A DNA stretch of 64,000 nt from Lutjanus erythropterus. Its lineage: Eukaryota > Chordata > Actinopteri > Lutjaniformes > Lutjanidae. Below, piece after piece: positions 43,605 to 54,478 of the stretch (position 1 is its first letter; the number at the start of each line of letters is the position of its first letter). The notes beneath the pieces were generated by a model. The model did not search any database, had not been told where the DNA came from, and was given only the letters and a program-made list of their open reading frames with translations. The stretch is taken from assembly GCA_020091685.1 (NCBI GenBank), contig CM034597.1:4722532-4786531 (forward strand), in the 5' to 3' direction. Both the position numbers and the translations under genes were made by a program.

Positions 43605-43775
43605 CTGAAGCCATGTTGTACTGCCATGTTTCTACAATAGCCCAGAATGGTCAAACCAAACTCTGGCTCTAGAGAGGGGCTTTGCACCCCACGCTTGGAA
43701 GGGGAGGGTGAGACAAGATGATTGTCATCTGCACACTCACTGCTTGCTGCCACTAAATCCTACACACTGGTCCTT
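43605..43775 (+). repeat. Common percomorph repeat family H, copy 1
   Basis: ctgccatgtttctacaatag, cccagaatggtcaaaccaaa, ctggctctagagaggggctt, cttggaaggggagggtgaga, and cactaaatcctacacactgg before tcctttaa. This exact order is one of the commonest dispersed repeats of percomorph fish. Copy 2 is at 52495-52722. Confidence 0.75.
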
Positions 43776-44937
43776 TAAGAAAAAGGACAATTAAACCACT
43801 CAACTAAAAAAAACCTAAATCATATTACTGCAATCACAATCTATTCTTGCCCAGAACTGTAAAGTCACAGATTTACTTTCTTCAAATCAAAGAAACATGT
43901 ATCTATTATGCAAATATCACTGCCAAAAGCTGAAAAAGCTCTACCATATTCTTATTACTGGTCAACCTATTCAATGGCGATTCCAGTGCTGATATTTAGA
44001 GAGCATGGCAGCCAATGGCTGAAATATAATGCTGATATCAAAACAAAGACAAGTCATGTATAATGTCATTATTCCATACATATTATAATCTAACTATGAC
44101 TTTCTTTCTTCTAGATAGAAATTTCATTAATTAATAAAATAGAATTGAATTATTGCTGCAGATTTTACAGGGTGACTGGCATTTTTGAGTAGGATAGCTC
44201 AACCTAAAATTAAAAATACATATGTCAACTTTTTTTTTTTTTTTATCAGTCTAAATAGTTTTGGTGTTAGTTGCAGAGTTTTGTAGGTAATTGGCCACAG
44301 AGATGTCTGCCTTCTCTCAAATATAACAGTACTAAATGGCACTCAGCTTGTGGAGCTAAAAATGCCCAAAAAAATAAAATGAAAAGTGCATAAATGAAAA
44401 ATTCAAAACCAGTGTCTCTCTCCAAAAATCAAACCAGAGCTGGTCTATTGTCTGCCGAGTGCATAAAAAGGTCACACATTAACCGTAACGACTTCATACA
44501 GTAATAATAAAAAATAAATTTAAGATGCTGATAATAGCAACTTGATGCTGGAACCAAGACAACTCCAGCTCTGGCCAGACTTCTCTCTCAAAATATGGTA
44601 AATACTTCCACCAACCAGATTGCATAAATTTTGCAGAACTTGGCATTTTCATTTCCTTGGCAGCAACTAACAAAATTCCCTGTAACCAGTCTAAAATAGT
44701 TTTAGAAAGTTTAAGCTGACGTCATCTTCTGTCTCCATCCATGTTCATGTTTTTTTTCTACATTCTGTGGACAGAACATCAACAGAGTTTTTCCTGTGCA
44801 ACAGTTATTTGGAGTTGAAAAAAATCTGACATGGCTCTGACGCAGTTTTTCAGAACTCTCCAAAAATGTTAAATGAACTGAGGGTGTGGCCTTAAAAAGC
44901 ACAGACAGACTTAGTGCTGATTTTTACCCAGTTGGAT

Positions 44938-45252
44938 TCAGTTTAACAATAATGTACTGCTTTGTTTATCAGTCTTTTTTTTTCTTTTGGCGTGATATTC
45001 CCCCGATTCTGTGACATAGAAGGCGTTGCTCTGCAGCCCTGCCCAGCAGTATCCAGGGGAGCGGCAGATTGCTGGGGCCCGGGGCTCTGCCAGGCTCAGT
45101 GGGTCACATCCCCTTAGAGCCCGGGCCAGGCTGCCGTCGAGCCAGAAGCCAAACCTCCTGCCACCGGGGACGTCACGCTCCCAGAGAAACAGGGCCAGCA
45201 CCCTGCCAGTCCTCTCCTTATTCAGCTCACAGCTGACCGTACGGGCACATCA
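44938..45252 (-). CDS. GC-rich coding-like segment, possible exon, protein not recognised
   Basis: On the minus strand a frame with consistently G/C third positions runs from about 45252 to 45010, then enters AT-rich Lys/Ser codons before a stop at 44938. It contains LALFLWERDVPGGRRFGFW, then LDGSLARALRGCDPLSLAE and a Cys-containing stretch ending NAFYVTESG. Composition and codon choice look like real coding sequence, unlike the surrounding DNA. The reported start is GTG, so this would be an internal or last exon. A cggtcag acceptor lies at 45235-45231, but no clean donor is visible. FGxWLDGxL faintly recalls TLDc domains, but nothing else does. A decayed pseudogene is an alternative. Confidence 0.35.
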
Positions 45253-45538
45253 TGTACTGGACATATGGGCATGATTCATATCCGCCGAAGGAATCGCTCG
45301 AGTGACAAAATAAGCTGTAAAACCTCAGAGTGAGGACAAGTAGGGACATGACAATGGTGAACGACAAAAAGATGGAGAACAAAGGTGGGACACCACTAGA
45401 GACAATGTGGAGGGTCACAGCAGGACAGCAGCTCCAATCTAAGGCATGAAGTTTGCCATCAGAGACATTTTTAATTTGTACGACAAATATGAAAAACAAA
45501 AGCCTTAGTAGCACACCAATCTGCCAGTTAAGAGCCAT
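45230..45538 (-). CDS. Small ORF with signal-peptide-like start, doubtful
   Basis: A 103-residue frame begins with ATG in a favourable context (A at -3, G at +4). Residues 8-20 (GVLLRLLFFIFVV) look like a signal peptide core, and a second hydrophobic segment follows at about 52-72. It ends at a TGA overlapping, in another frame, the start of the GC-rich segment 44938-45252. If both are real they may be exons of one gene or one gene broken by a frameshift. No family recognised, and a chance frame is quite possible. Confidence 0.2.
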
Positions 45539-45569
45539 GATTTACAGTGTTTTTGAACAGAACATCAAA

Positions 45570-46420
45570 CCAAGTTACTGCTGAATACTAAACCTGTGTT
45601 TAGACATAAATTTACATACTCAGCTCATGCTCTGATTGGGCAGTTATTTTCTCCCTTTCCCTCAACACCAGTAGCCTGGCATCGCCACACTACTTTACAA
45701 ATGTGATTTAGTCTGAACCCTCTCAGTTCATTTTTGATTTCCAAGGGGCATTATTATCAATGTGTGCAGACCAAAAATGCATCTGAATCCAATTTGACAG
45801 ACCTATAACCAATCACAGCAAAGAAAACTGCTCTGCAGCAGTGTTTGGTCTGTTTTCAAGCAAGGGGGCTGCCTGGTCGCAATCTTTCTCGTGTTACAGC
45901 TCAACAGTTCACTAAATTATATTTCTGAAAACATTTATTTCTTTATCTATTTTTTAAAATTATTTTGGGGGCTTTTTATATGAGAGGACAGATAAAGATA
46001 TGACAGGAAATGAGGAGAGAGTAGAGATATGACATGCAGCAAAGAGCCACAGGTTGGAATCTAACCCTTGGCCGCTGCCGAGGACTCAAGCCACTGTCTG
46101 TGGGGCACATGCTTCACAAACTGAGGGCACCCCATTTCAGAAAACATTTTGAGGCAAGATGCAGTTAATGCAATGACAGAGTCGTGGTTCATATGCATTT
46201 TGGTGGTGTATTTGTTTAAAGGCATGCAAAAATGACGCCTGTCTGCTCACAATCAGTCTTGTATTACAGCTAAATAGAACACTGAAATATGTTTCTGAGA
46301 ACAATCTTGATACATATTTGATCATCATGGACTAGTTTTACAGTCTGATCAGGGTTTTGGTAGCCTGAGGTGTTGCACTGGACACAACTGGACAAATCTA
46401 CAACCAATCAGAGCAGCAAA
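45570..46420 (+). repeat. Dispersed repeat family I, two partial units
   Basis: gtagcctggcatcgccacac opens the block. ctggtcgcaatctttctcgt..gttacagctcaaca and tgctcacaatcagtcttgta..ttacagctaaatag are two related copies about 370 bases apart. tgacagacctataaccaatc and ggacaaatctacaaccaatc are another shared pair. A SINE interrupts it at 45937-46133. Confidence 0.5.
45937..46133 (-). mobile_element. tRNA-derived SINE with target-site duplication, antisense
   Basis: Read on the minus strand it starts ggggtgccctcagtttgtga (A-box region), has agggttagattccaacctgt in the B-box position, then a body with tgctgcatgtcatatctcta and ctgtcatatctttatctgtc, and ends in an A-rich tail. It matches a widespread fish SINE whose body ends AAAAAGCCCC. 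Flanking direct repeats atttctgaaaacattt (45921-45936) and atttcagaaaacattt (46134-46149) differ at one base and define the insertion exactly. Confidence 0.82.
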
Positions 46421-46764
46421 ATGTGTGACTTTTGACTTATCAGATCTGGGCCAGTGATGCTCTTCTGTCAGTCAGTCGGCTGGTTCACAGTCTACTATGC
46501 CAGTGCACAACTATGCAATTCATTTCCTGAGTTATGCGTTTCTACATGTTTTGTACACATTGTTTTCTGCATCCTCTTCAGTGCACAGTTGCTTGTTAGT
46601 TATCTCAAAGAATGGAGAAGCTGTTACAATCAGCTCCATCTGGTTTGATGTAAAAAAAAATAATTGTGCATCCAACATGCTGAGGCATCAGTCAGCAGAC
46701 GAACAAATTCAACTTCTTTATTCAAGTTAAAGTGGAAAAAGTACAGGCTCAACTGAAATGGTCC

Positions 46765-47120
46765 CTAACTGGGGTTGCCTGGGTCTAGACCCATTGACAT
46801 AAATGATGAACGACACATCTCCACTTCCTCCCACTGAAAACTGAAGCCAAAATATCCCGGATACGAGGGCTGCCACCTCGCGCTGGTGATGTCATTTGGA
46901 GTCAGAGTGACCGGCATTGCAGACGCACTTTTGAGTTCCCTCCCACACAGCTGACTCAGTCGCGAGCAGAGTTCAGCTGTCAATCATGGCATGAAACAAC
47001 ATTTTTATATCAACAAATAACCAGTAAAAACCAAACTGATGAGAAAAATGAACATCAGCATGATAAGAACTACCTAAAATGACAGGAACTATCTTAACTA
47101 TCTATATCTCTACATACAGT
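46765..47120 (+). repeat. Common teleost dispersed repeat family J
   Basis: tagacccattgacataaatg, acatctccacttcctcccac, tgaagccaaaatatcccgga, gagttccctcccacacagct, gtcaatcatggcatgaaaca and aaaaatgaacatcagcatga, in the order of a repeat I know from many percomorph sequences. Non-coding; the minus-strand frame 46765-46983 is an artefact. Confidence 0.6.
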
Positions 47121-47639
47121 CGATGGTCCAGACCTTCAGATCCCTCCACTCCACCAAGTTGTTCAACTGGAAATGGAGTATAATGAGTTTACAATTCAGC
47201 CTGATATCTGGCAACAAGTAATGTAGATTAGCTGCTTTTGAGTCTTGACTCGCAGTGGGCAGCCTGGAAGTTATTTCAAGGTTGAAATCACAATAAATGA
47301 CACCTCCAGTGTTTGAGTTTGTTTGTGTGAACAGTTATTAAGACCACATCACCACAAAACAAAGACAACCAACAGCAAGCTTAACATAAATACAAAGTTG
47401 AACTCTGTGAAAGAAGTGTCTGAATTTAATCAGGCTTTGTGATGAGTACACTGATCGTGGTCGCATTTAAGATTATTCATTGTGTTCCATAGTTTTGCCA
47501 TTATAAATATTAGTATGAATGGGCCCACATAGCCTCATCGCAACACTGCTGCAAAGAAGGCTCACCTCTACACCACCTTTCTTTTTTACACTGAACCAAA
47601 CAGCGCCACTCTACAGCCGCCTCAGTGTGATTTTATACA

Positions 47640-48495
47640 GCATGCTGGTGTGTCTTGTTAGGACTTTTAAGTTGTTTTTCATCTTGTTCATTTTTTACTT
47701 TGTTTTTGTCTTATTATGTCTTTCATCTTACATCTTTTACGTTGTTTGTCATCCTGCTGTCTTTTCTGTCTTATTATATCTTTTTTTGTTGTTTTCCTTC
47801 TTGTTATGACTTTTTTGTCTTGTTTTGTCATTTATGTTGTTCTTTTTCTTCTTACATATTTTTTTTGTCTTGTCATGTCTTTTACATAGTTTTTCATCTT
47901 GTTATATCTTTTTTTTGTCTTGCTACATCTTAGATGCTGTTTTTTGTCTGTTTACATCTTGTTTTGTCTTAAATCTTTTACGTTGTTTTTCATCTTGTTA
48001 CATCTTTTTTGTCTTGTTACAGTTTTTACTTTTTTTGTTTTATTGCATCTTTGTTGTCTTGTTACATCTTTTACTTTGTTTTTTGTCTTGTTATATTTTT
48101 TTTTTGTCTTGTTAGTTTTTTTTTTTACTGTCTTTTCTGTCTTATTGCATCTTTTTTGTCTTGTTATTACTTTTAACTTTGTTTTTTGTCTTGTTACATT
48201 ATTCTTGATTCACCTTTTATGTTGTGTGTCATCTTATGTCTTTTTGTCTTCTTACTTCTCTTATGTCGTTTTTTGTTTAGTTACATCTTTTCCCTCTTGT
48301 TATGTCTTTTCTGTCCTGTTAATGTCTCTTATATTTTTTTTGTCTGGTTACATATTTTTTTTATTGTTACAACTTTTACGTTGTTTATCATATCATTATG
48401 TCTTATTTGTCTTGTTCTGTTTCACATTGTTTCTCATTTTGCTACATCTTTTCCATCTTGTTATGTCATTTTTGTCTTCTTGCGTCTGTTTTGCA
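47640..48495. repeat. T-rich degenerate minisatellite
   Basis: Dozens of variants of tcttgttacatctttt, ttttgtcttgttatgtcttt and acgttgtttttcatcttgtt succeed one another with very strong strand asymmetry (plus strand T-rich, A-poor). The array gives frames of 92, 96, 107 and 199 residues made almost only of Phe, Leu, Val, Cys and Ser, which mimic membrane proteins but are products of the repeat. Confidence 0.92.
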
Positions 48496-48599
48496 TAATA
48501 AAACCATGATGGATACACCAAGAAATCATCTTTTATATTTGTTATAATTCCATCCATTCAGGTTGAAATCAGCCTTGATGTTGGGAAGCTGCAAAATAA

Positions 48600-48779
48600 A
48601 ATTCCTCTAAAATACACTGCAACTAAAGTAAAAAGACTGTTTTAAAATGTAGATAAAAGTAGAAAGTACAGATATTTGCATTAATATGTAGGGAGTTAAA
48701 GTCAGAAAAATAATTACTCAAGTAAAGTACAGATATAGTACAGTAACAAAGTATTTGTACTTAGTTACTTCCCACCTCT
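48600..48779. mobile_element. hAT-type MITE end (TTGTACTTAGTTACTTCCCACCTCTG)
   Basis: The right end tttgtacttagttacttccc with acctctg is a common fish element terminus (complement cagaggtgggaagtaac). Internal agtacagatatagtacagta words fit. The left terminus has been lost. Confidence 0.55.
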
Positions 48780-48934
48780 GGCGTTGTGTGATGATCTGTA
48801 AGGAGGGATTTACTCTTTTCTGTGTGTGTGTGTGTGTGTTTATCTGGTATGTCTGTCTGTATCAGTTCGTCTGTCTCGCTCTGTTTAGACAGTTGACAAA
48901 TATGTGGAATCAGAACATAATTTAACTAGAGGAC

Positions 48935-49100
48935 GTCTCCCGCCTTGAACAGACTGTGTAAAAGCCGCTATAGAGACAAACAACCATTCATGCTCACATT
49001 CACGTCTACGGGCAATTTAAGCCTCAGCCAGCCGGCAGGTTTGAACCCAGATCATTCTTTAACAAAGTGAGGCGACTGCGCTAACCACCGCCTCCCCTGC
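48935..49100 (-). mobile_element. tRNA-derived SINE, antisense
   Basis: On the minus strand gggaggcggtggttagcgca carries an A-box-like sequence and tctgggttcaaacctgcc a B box. The body aaattgcccgtagacgtgaa and tgtgagcatgaatggttg matches a widespread teleost SINE (GTAGGTGTGAATG). The region between head and body is shortened by an internal deletion. Confidence 0.7.
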
Positions 49101-50304
49101 CTCCCACACTAAACACATCGCCATGGATACCAATATGTAGTCAATGCAGAGTCTGCCTCGTCCCATCAACCTGTTTCATCAGTGTTACCCGTTAAAGTAA
49201 TGACGGTGAGGATGAACACATTGTTAAAGTTATATAACATGTCATTGTCAGACCCTGTCAAGGGTATCCTCACTTTTCTAAGGCTGGAGGTTTGCTTGCA
49301 GTATAATTTCCTGAAACCTGCGGAGGAGCAGTATCTGCTTTTAAATAGATCTTGAATAAATAAAGTCCTGAATATCTTGGGGACAATACCTCTAACATAT
49401 AGTGAGGACCTGCGGTGATAAGAGCTAATATACCTGAGAGAAAAACATCTGTTCAGGTGATTTCAGTCAGAATTTGAGGGAAAAAAGACATTTTAAGCCT
49501 ATTGTCAAATTCAATGGGGATAAACTTTATACTGGTATTGATTTGGCTTTGGTACATAATGTCCAAAAACTTTCACAGTTATGGCTGAATTAAAATGAGG
49601 AAGTGCTTGACAATAATCTTATCTTGAGCGACAGCGACTCACTCAACGACTTGACTTTTTTAGCCAGATTCAGATTTGAGGTGGGGCCAAATCCAAGGGA
49701 GCAGATCTAAGGGTAAAGCAAGAAGAGAGCAGGAGGGTCAAAGGAGGGGGTCAGCACCGTGAGCCAAGAGAGGAGCGTCCAAGCTGACAGTCACTAATTC
49801 AAGGAGAGGAGGACACACAGTGGATTCTATTGGATTTATGAGCTTGAAGGGATTTGTTGAAGGTGCCCTTTGGGTTTTGGGTGTAGTTGGCAAATGAGAG
49901 ATGAAAAGACATTAAGTGAGAAAAGGTGATTATTAAGATCATATTAAGCTTTTTGATGTTTACAGCAAATCTTTTCTTTACATTGGACCATTTTCTAAAG
50001 CATGAGAGTTTTCGATTTTTTGATGTTTTTCGATCTTTCCAACCAAAATGGCTGCTTCACTTCCTTGCTCTACAGTTTTTCTGTTTTTGTTTATTTGTTC
50101 CATCTTCTGCAAGCGTGTAAAAATAGACAGTGCATTCATTGTGGCTGCACAGCACTGGAGCCCATGGGGTCAGGGGGGTCATGGAAAGAGCATGCCCTCC
50201 AACAATGTGCTGTGTAGAGAACGGCCCTTTGCAAGTTATTCAGACCGCCACCTCAGAAATGTGCCTTTGTTCAAAGAAGAGCTCATATAAATTGAATTAA
50301 ATCC
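49101..50304. other. Gene-less, unassigned sequence
   Basis: No clear repeat, domain or splice pair. Overlapping small frames at 49926-50290 are not convincing. Confidence 0.4.
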
Positions 50305-50770
50305 ATCTTGCCAGGCTTCAAGTTATCCGTTTGTGTCCACACCAAAAGTGGTGCAGCCAATCAGCGTCCTAGAAGGGGTCCTGGCAGCGACAGGTGTAGC
50401 TTTAGGTGTGATGACAGCGAGAAGCGTCCATGGAAGTAACGTTCTTGAACAAACAACGGTGGTTCCAGAAGAATTTAGTGTAGATACTGTGATAGCATCA
50501 GTTATATCAGAACTGGAGAATATTTCTTCATTGAAAGAGGAGCAAAGAACACTGAAGGTTCTTCTCCGTGGAAACATGTTTTCACTCTATTAGCTTTGGC
50601 AAGACTTTGATCAGATTGATTGAAGTTAGGCTGTGTTATACGTGATTGACAGATAATTCATCCAATCACCTGCCAAGTCTTTTTTTTTTTTTTAAGTGCC
50701 TGCCCTTTTCCAAATGGTTTATAGGGATGAACGTGGTTCTGTGTAATAAAAACCATCATCTCAGGTTAAT
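50305..50770 (+). pseudogene. RecQ-like helicase fragment, copy 2
   Basis: An open frame (50333-50593) ends with VDTVIASVISEL then ENISSLKEEQRT, the RecQ motif 0 pattern with its Gln before the helicase core, followed by LKVLLRGN. A short deletion then shifts the frame. The next bases, agctttggcaagactttgatc, read SFGKTLI, matching the RecQ Walker A motif (TGFGKT/S) with its first Gly changed. Nothing further of the helicase core follows. Downstream sequence (acgtgattgacagataattc, cccttttccaaatggttt) is repeated in copy 1 at 32.7-32.9 kb. It is a dead fragment of a multicopy sequence, not a cellular RecQ gene. Confidence 0.65.
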
Positions 50771-50774
50771 TTGC

Positions 50775-52490
50775 TATATATGCCTTCAAAAAGGAAAATA
50801 CATCTCAGTCATGGTTTTCATTATTTTGTAGTTGAATAGTCAGTATATGTATCAAAATCGGATGCTTATTCTAAATAAACTTCAAAAACTATACATAAAC
50901 TAAAAAAATATTAAATCAAATTAAAAATTTCTTATTTTCTTTAGAACTTTTGTAATATACAGATGTAAAATGTTTACTGCAGGGTAATATGTATATTGAT
51001 GTGGTCCAATGTAAAATCTCTATTTGATCATGTGATCAGATGATACTAGTTTAGGTGCAAAATCTGTCAAGACTGACAAGCTGAGCACGACGACGGCTAT
51101 GCAGCAGTTTGGCTTGCATCAGGATCAATGCTGCCATCTGCAAAAAGAGCTATTTCAAAGTTCAGCTATTCAATTTTTAAAAAAAATCTAAATTTAAACA
51201 GAACCTCCTCCTACCGGGGGTGGAGAAGTGGAGTCTATATAATGATGTCATACAAAGTGGTGCATGATATTCATGTTTTAATTGGAAGTCCTGGTATTAT
51301 TCATATCTATAGTTATCAACAACAATTCAAACCAATTTAAGAACGTTTTACTCTACAACACACAGCAAACTTGAACACCAACATACTGTTAAAATTTCCA
51401 TCCAGGAACTTGAAATTCCAACTTTCCAGTGCAAATTGAACTTCCCATAATATAGTATAACTGCAGGGAGATGAAGAGTGGATTTATCAGTCACACAATC
51501 CCCAGTCTTCAGTGTAGTTCTGACACTTGGGACTGCATGATACACCAAAGTTTTTATACCACGTCAACATTTCTGCCCATATTCCCACGCAAACTACTTT
51601 ACACCACTGATCTTCTGCAACTTGTATAGTGATAGTGAGACATAATGTATGTATATTATCTTTCTGTACATTTGAGACCTACTGAGAACTGGAGTCAAAT
51701 TTCAAAAGACACAGTTTTGGTTCTGATAGCAGGCTGCCACTGGAGACACATCTACAAAACTAAATGTGGAAATTACAATTTAGTGCATATTCATATAAGT
51801 AAACTGACTAGAAACACTGCTACAGTCAGGACTGCAGTTAAATAGTATTTTGAATACGCTCATTGAATCTAATTAGGTTTAGCTCTCAACATTTGCAAGT
51901 CAGTGAATTCATCACTAAACCTCAAAGATTCTGTGTCTATCTGTAATTGCTTTTAATTGACTGGGGAGGTAGCGGGTTTTTTGAGCAGCAGCCTAATTAA
52001 TGTTCCAAACCTGTAGATATAACCAGGAAATGAGGTGAGAAGATATGAAGTGTTGATTAAATATGAATCTGAGATAACAGCTGTAGCTGACTTACTCTGC
52101 ACACCTTATTTTATCACAACTTACGTACTCCAAGGTCCTGATATAGAACTACTAAGAATGAGGACTACTATGACTAAGCTGATAAGTTTTAATTATTGAT
52201 ATGATATGCATAAAATGCATGAAAGTTTAACAGAGATTTTAAATCCTGATATTGTTGTAAGGCAATCAGCTGGATTTATTTGGTTGTGAAGACTCACTAG
52301 TCTTATTTAATTACAAAAACACACGGTCCACTTACAGTCAAGTGATGTACAGCACTATAATTATTGGCAGAAAATGAACATAATATTCATAGGTGTGTTT
52401 TCATTAGTGTATAATCACCTGAAAATAAGAATCACTGTTTTCATTACCTCAGAATGAGCCCTTTATATCCACAGGGGGAGTGGCTCCTCT
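50775..52490. other. Gene-less, unassigned sequence
   Basis: AT-rich with no repeat family or domain seen. Small frames at 51128-51340 and 51645-51845 have no motifs. Confidence 0.4.
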
Positions 52491-52494
52491 TCCA

Positions 52495-52722
52495 TGTAGG
52501 ACACCATGTTGCACCTCCATATTTCTACAGTAGCCCAGAATGGACAAACCAGACACTGCCTCTAGATATGGCGTTTTGTGCTGCCCATGAGTTTCATGCT
52601 GACCTTTGGTTCTCTAACACATTTGGAAGGGGAGGGTGGGTGAGATGTAGGTATATTGAGTTGGTTGTAATGTGTCACCTCCCCACTGAAGCACACTATA
52701 TCCTACACACTGATCCTTTAAA
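52495..52722 (+). repeat. Common percomorph repeat family H, copy 2
   Basis: accatgttgcacctccatat, ttctacagtagcccagaatg, gacaaaccagacactgcctc, tttggaaggggagggtgggt, attgagttggttgtaatgtg and tatcctacacactgatcctt. It keeps a middle section missing from copy 1. Confidence 0.75.
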
Positions 52723-53074
52723 GTTCAAGAGAAAATGAAAAATGCCTTCTTAACTCTTTTAAATCACATCCCAGGTCATATTGTGCCCCTATTTAACAAT
52801 ATATGTATACTTTGAAATAAGACAGAAGTCCATTTATTTGTATCCACATATCAAAATCCAATCATGTTTTCGTCCTGTGAAACAAAATATGACATGTGCT
52901 TATGTAAGCTTGAATTAACCAGTTTCAACCAATAATATCAGAACATTCACCAATCAGTCTTTTAACAGCAAAGAGCTAAGATTCATTAGTTAGTTGGCTA
53001 GCAACAGCAGCATGGTTGGTTGTAAGTAGTGTTTATTAGCTACAGCTGTTAGTCTCACTGATGTATGTCTTTTA

Positions 53075-53475
53075 AAAACCCAAACATAAGGGCTAAAAAA
53101 GGTTAAGAACCCAGATATGAGCACTAAAAATGGTGAAGAACCCTGAATTCAATGCTAAAAATGGCTAAGAACCCAGATGTCAACACTAAAAATGGTGAAG
53201 AACCCAGATAAAAGCACTAAATATGGTGAAGAACCCAAATATAATCGCTAAAAATGGTTAAGAACCCAGATATAACTGCAAAAAATTGTGAAGAACCCTG
53301 AAATCAATGCTAAAGATGGTTGAGTACCCAGATATAAGTGCGAAAATGGTTAAGAACCCAAATATCAACACTAAAAATGGTTAAGAACCCAGGTATAAGT
53401 GCAAAAAAATGATTAAGAAACAAGATATCAACACTAAATATGATTGAGAACAGAGATATAAGCAGTAAAAATGAT
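53075..53475. repeat. Minisatellite with 31-bp unit
   Basis: About twelve units of ggttaagaacccagatataa plus gcactaaaaat, with aagaac recurring at 53105, 53136, 53167 and 53198, a constant 31-base step. Units alternate loosely between ggtgaagaaccc and ggttaagaaccc types. The minus-strand frames through it are artefacts. Confidence 0.95.
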
Positions 53476-53479
53476 GTTG

Positions 53480-54478
53480 TTGGGGAAAAAAAAGTTGTTG
53501 GAAATTCATTACAATTTGCAGGATTTTCTGCAAGATTTTCCACCACAGAATCAGGCTCTCACTGTCAGAAGGGATGTTCTGACCCATCTGCATTTGTAGA
53601 ACAGCCCATAGGAACACCCTTCCTCAGAAATCAGAGTCTCCTGTTACAGGCTAGATTTTCCAAAGCTTGGAAACAGAACCAAGAGGAGGAGTGTAAGTCT
53701 AGTTTACAACACACTGAAAGTTTATTATAGAATATTTGCCAAATGACACCAAAAAATACTGCCTACATATTATAACTTCCTAAATACTATAACACACAAA
53801 GTTGAATATAATATTAAAATAGACAGTAGTGCATGAATTTCTGTCTAAGACTGAAATATAGGACTAATACTGAGCATGTGTTTTTGACAGCCAGTGTCAG
53901 ATATCTCTAAATCCAGCTCGCACTGCATCAAGAAGATGAGGCTAATTAAATGGTTGTACACAGCAGCCAGACTGATTCAAACATATGTGATCATGAATAC
54001 ATCGATCTCATTTTCATCTGAAGCGCTGAACACCATTAGAAGAAAACTATTTCATTTTGAGTTCAAGACTCAGCCCATGATCAAAGGCTTGCAGAGGATC
54101 ACAGGCTGACTGGAGTTATGAGTGTGCCTATTGAATTCTAAGGGCTGTGAAGCGCTGCATGTACGAGTTAGTTCTTGGTGGGACAGACGTTCATTTTAAA
54201 TCCTGACATGTGAGACATCGTGGTCAGGGCTGGTACAGAGATGCAGCCAAACATGGCTGACATTAAGATCCCATATTCCTGCTCTGGGAAGCAATCATTC
54301 TCAAAACAAAACTGTCTCGCTGGCTGTCCCACTTGTTGCTCTCCTGCTTCTGCACAATTGTCTTTGCAACAGATTTTTGTTTTGCTGATAACAATAATAT
54401 ACTTTCGACTGAGTCCATGTGTTGGAAAGAGAGTTGTTTCACAATTTTAAGCAACCCTACCTGTAATTGTAGTGAATA
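53480..54478. other. Gene-less, unassigned sequence
   Basis: No recognised repeat or domain. The frame at 53440-53730 partly overlaps the minisatellite and is not believable as a gene. Confidence 0.4.

Noticed and set aside
45937-46133. Possible functional tRNA gene
   Set aside because: The tRNA-like head lacks a full cloverleaf and has a SINE body, tail and target duplication.
47899-48498. 199-residue hydrophobic frame that looks like a membrane protein
   Set aside because: Entirely produced by the T-rich minisatellite; the residues are limited to what the repeat encodes, and all three frames look alike.
53310-53617. Minus-strand frames with repeated LNHF-type strings
   Set aside because: They are translations of the 31-bp minisatellite.
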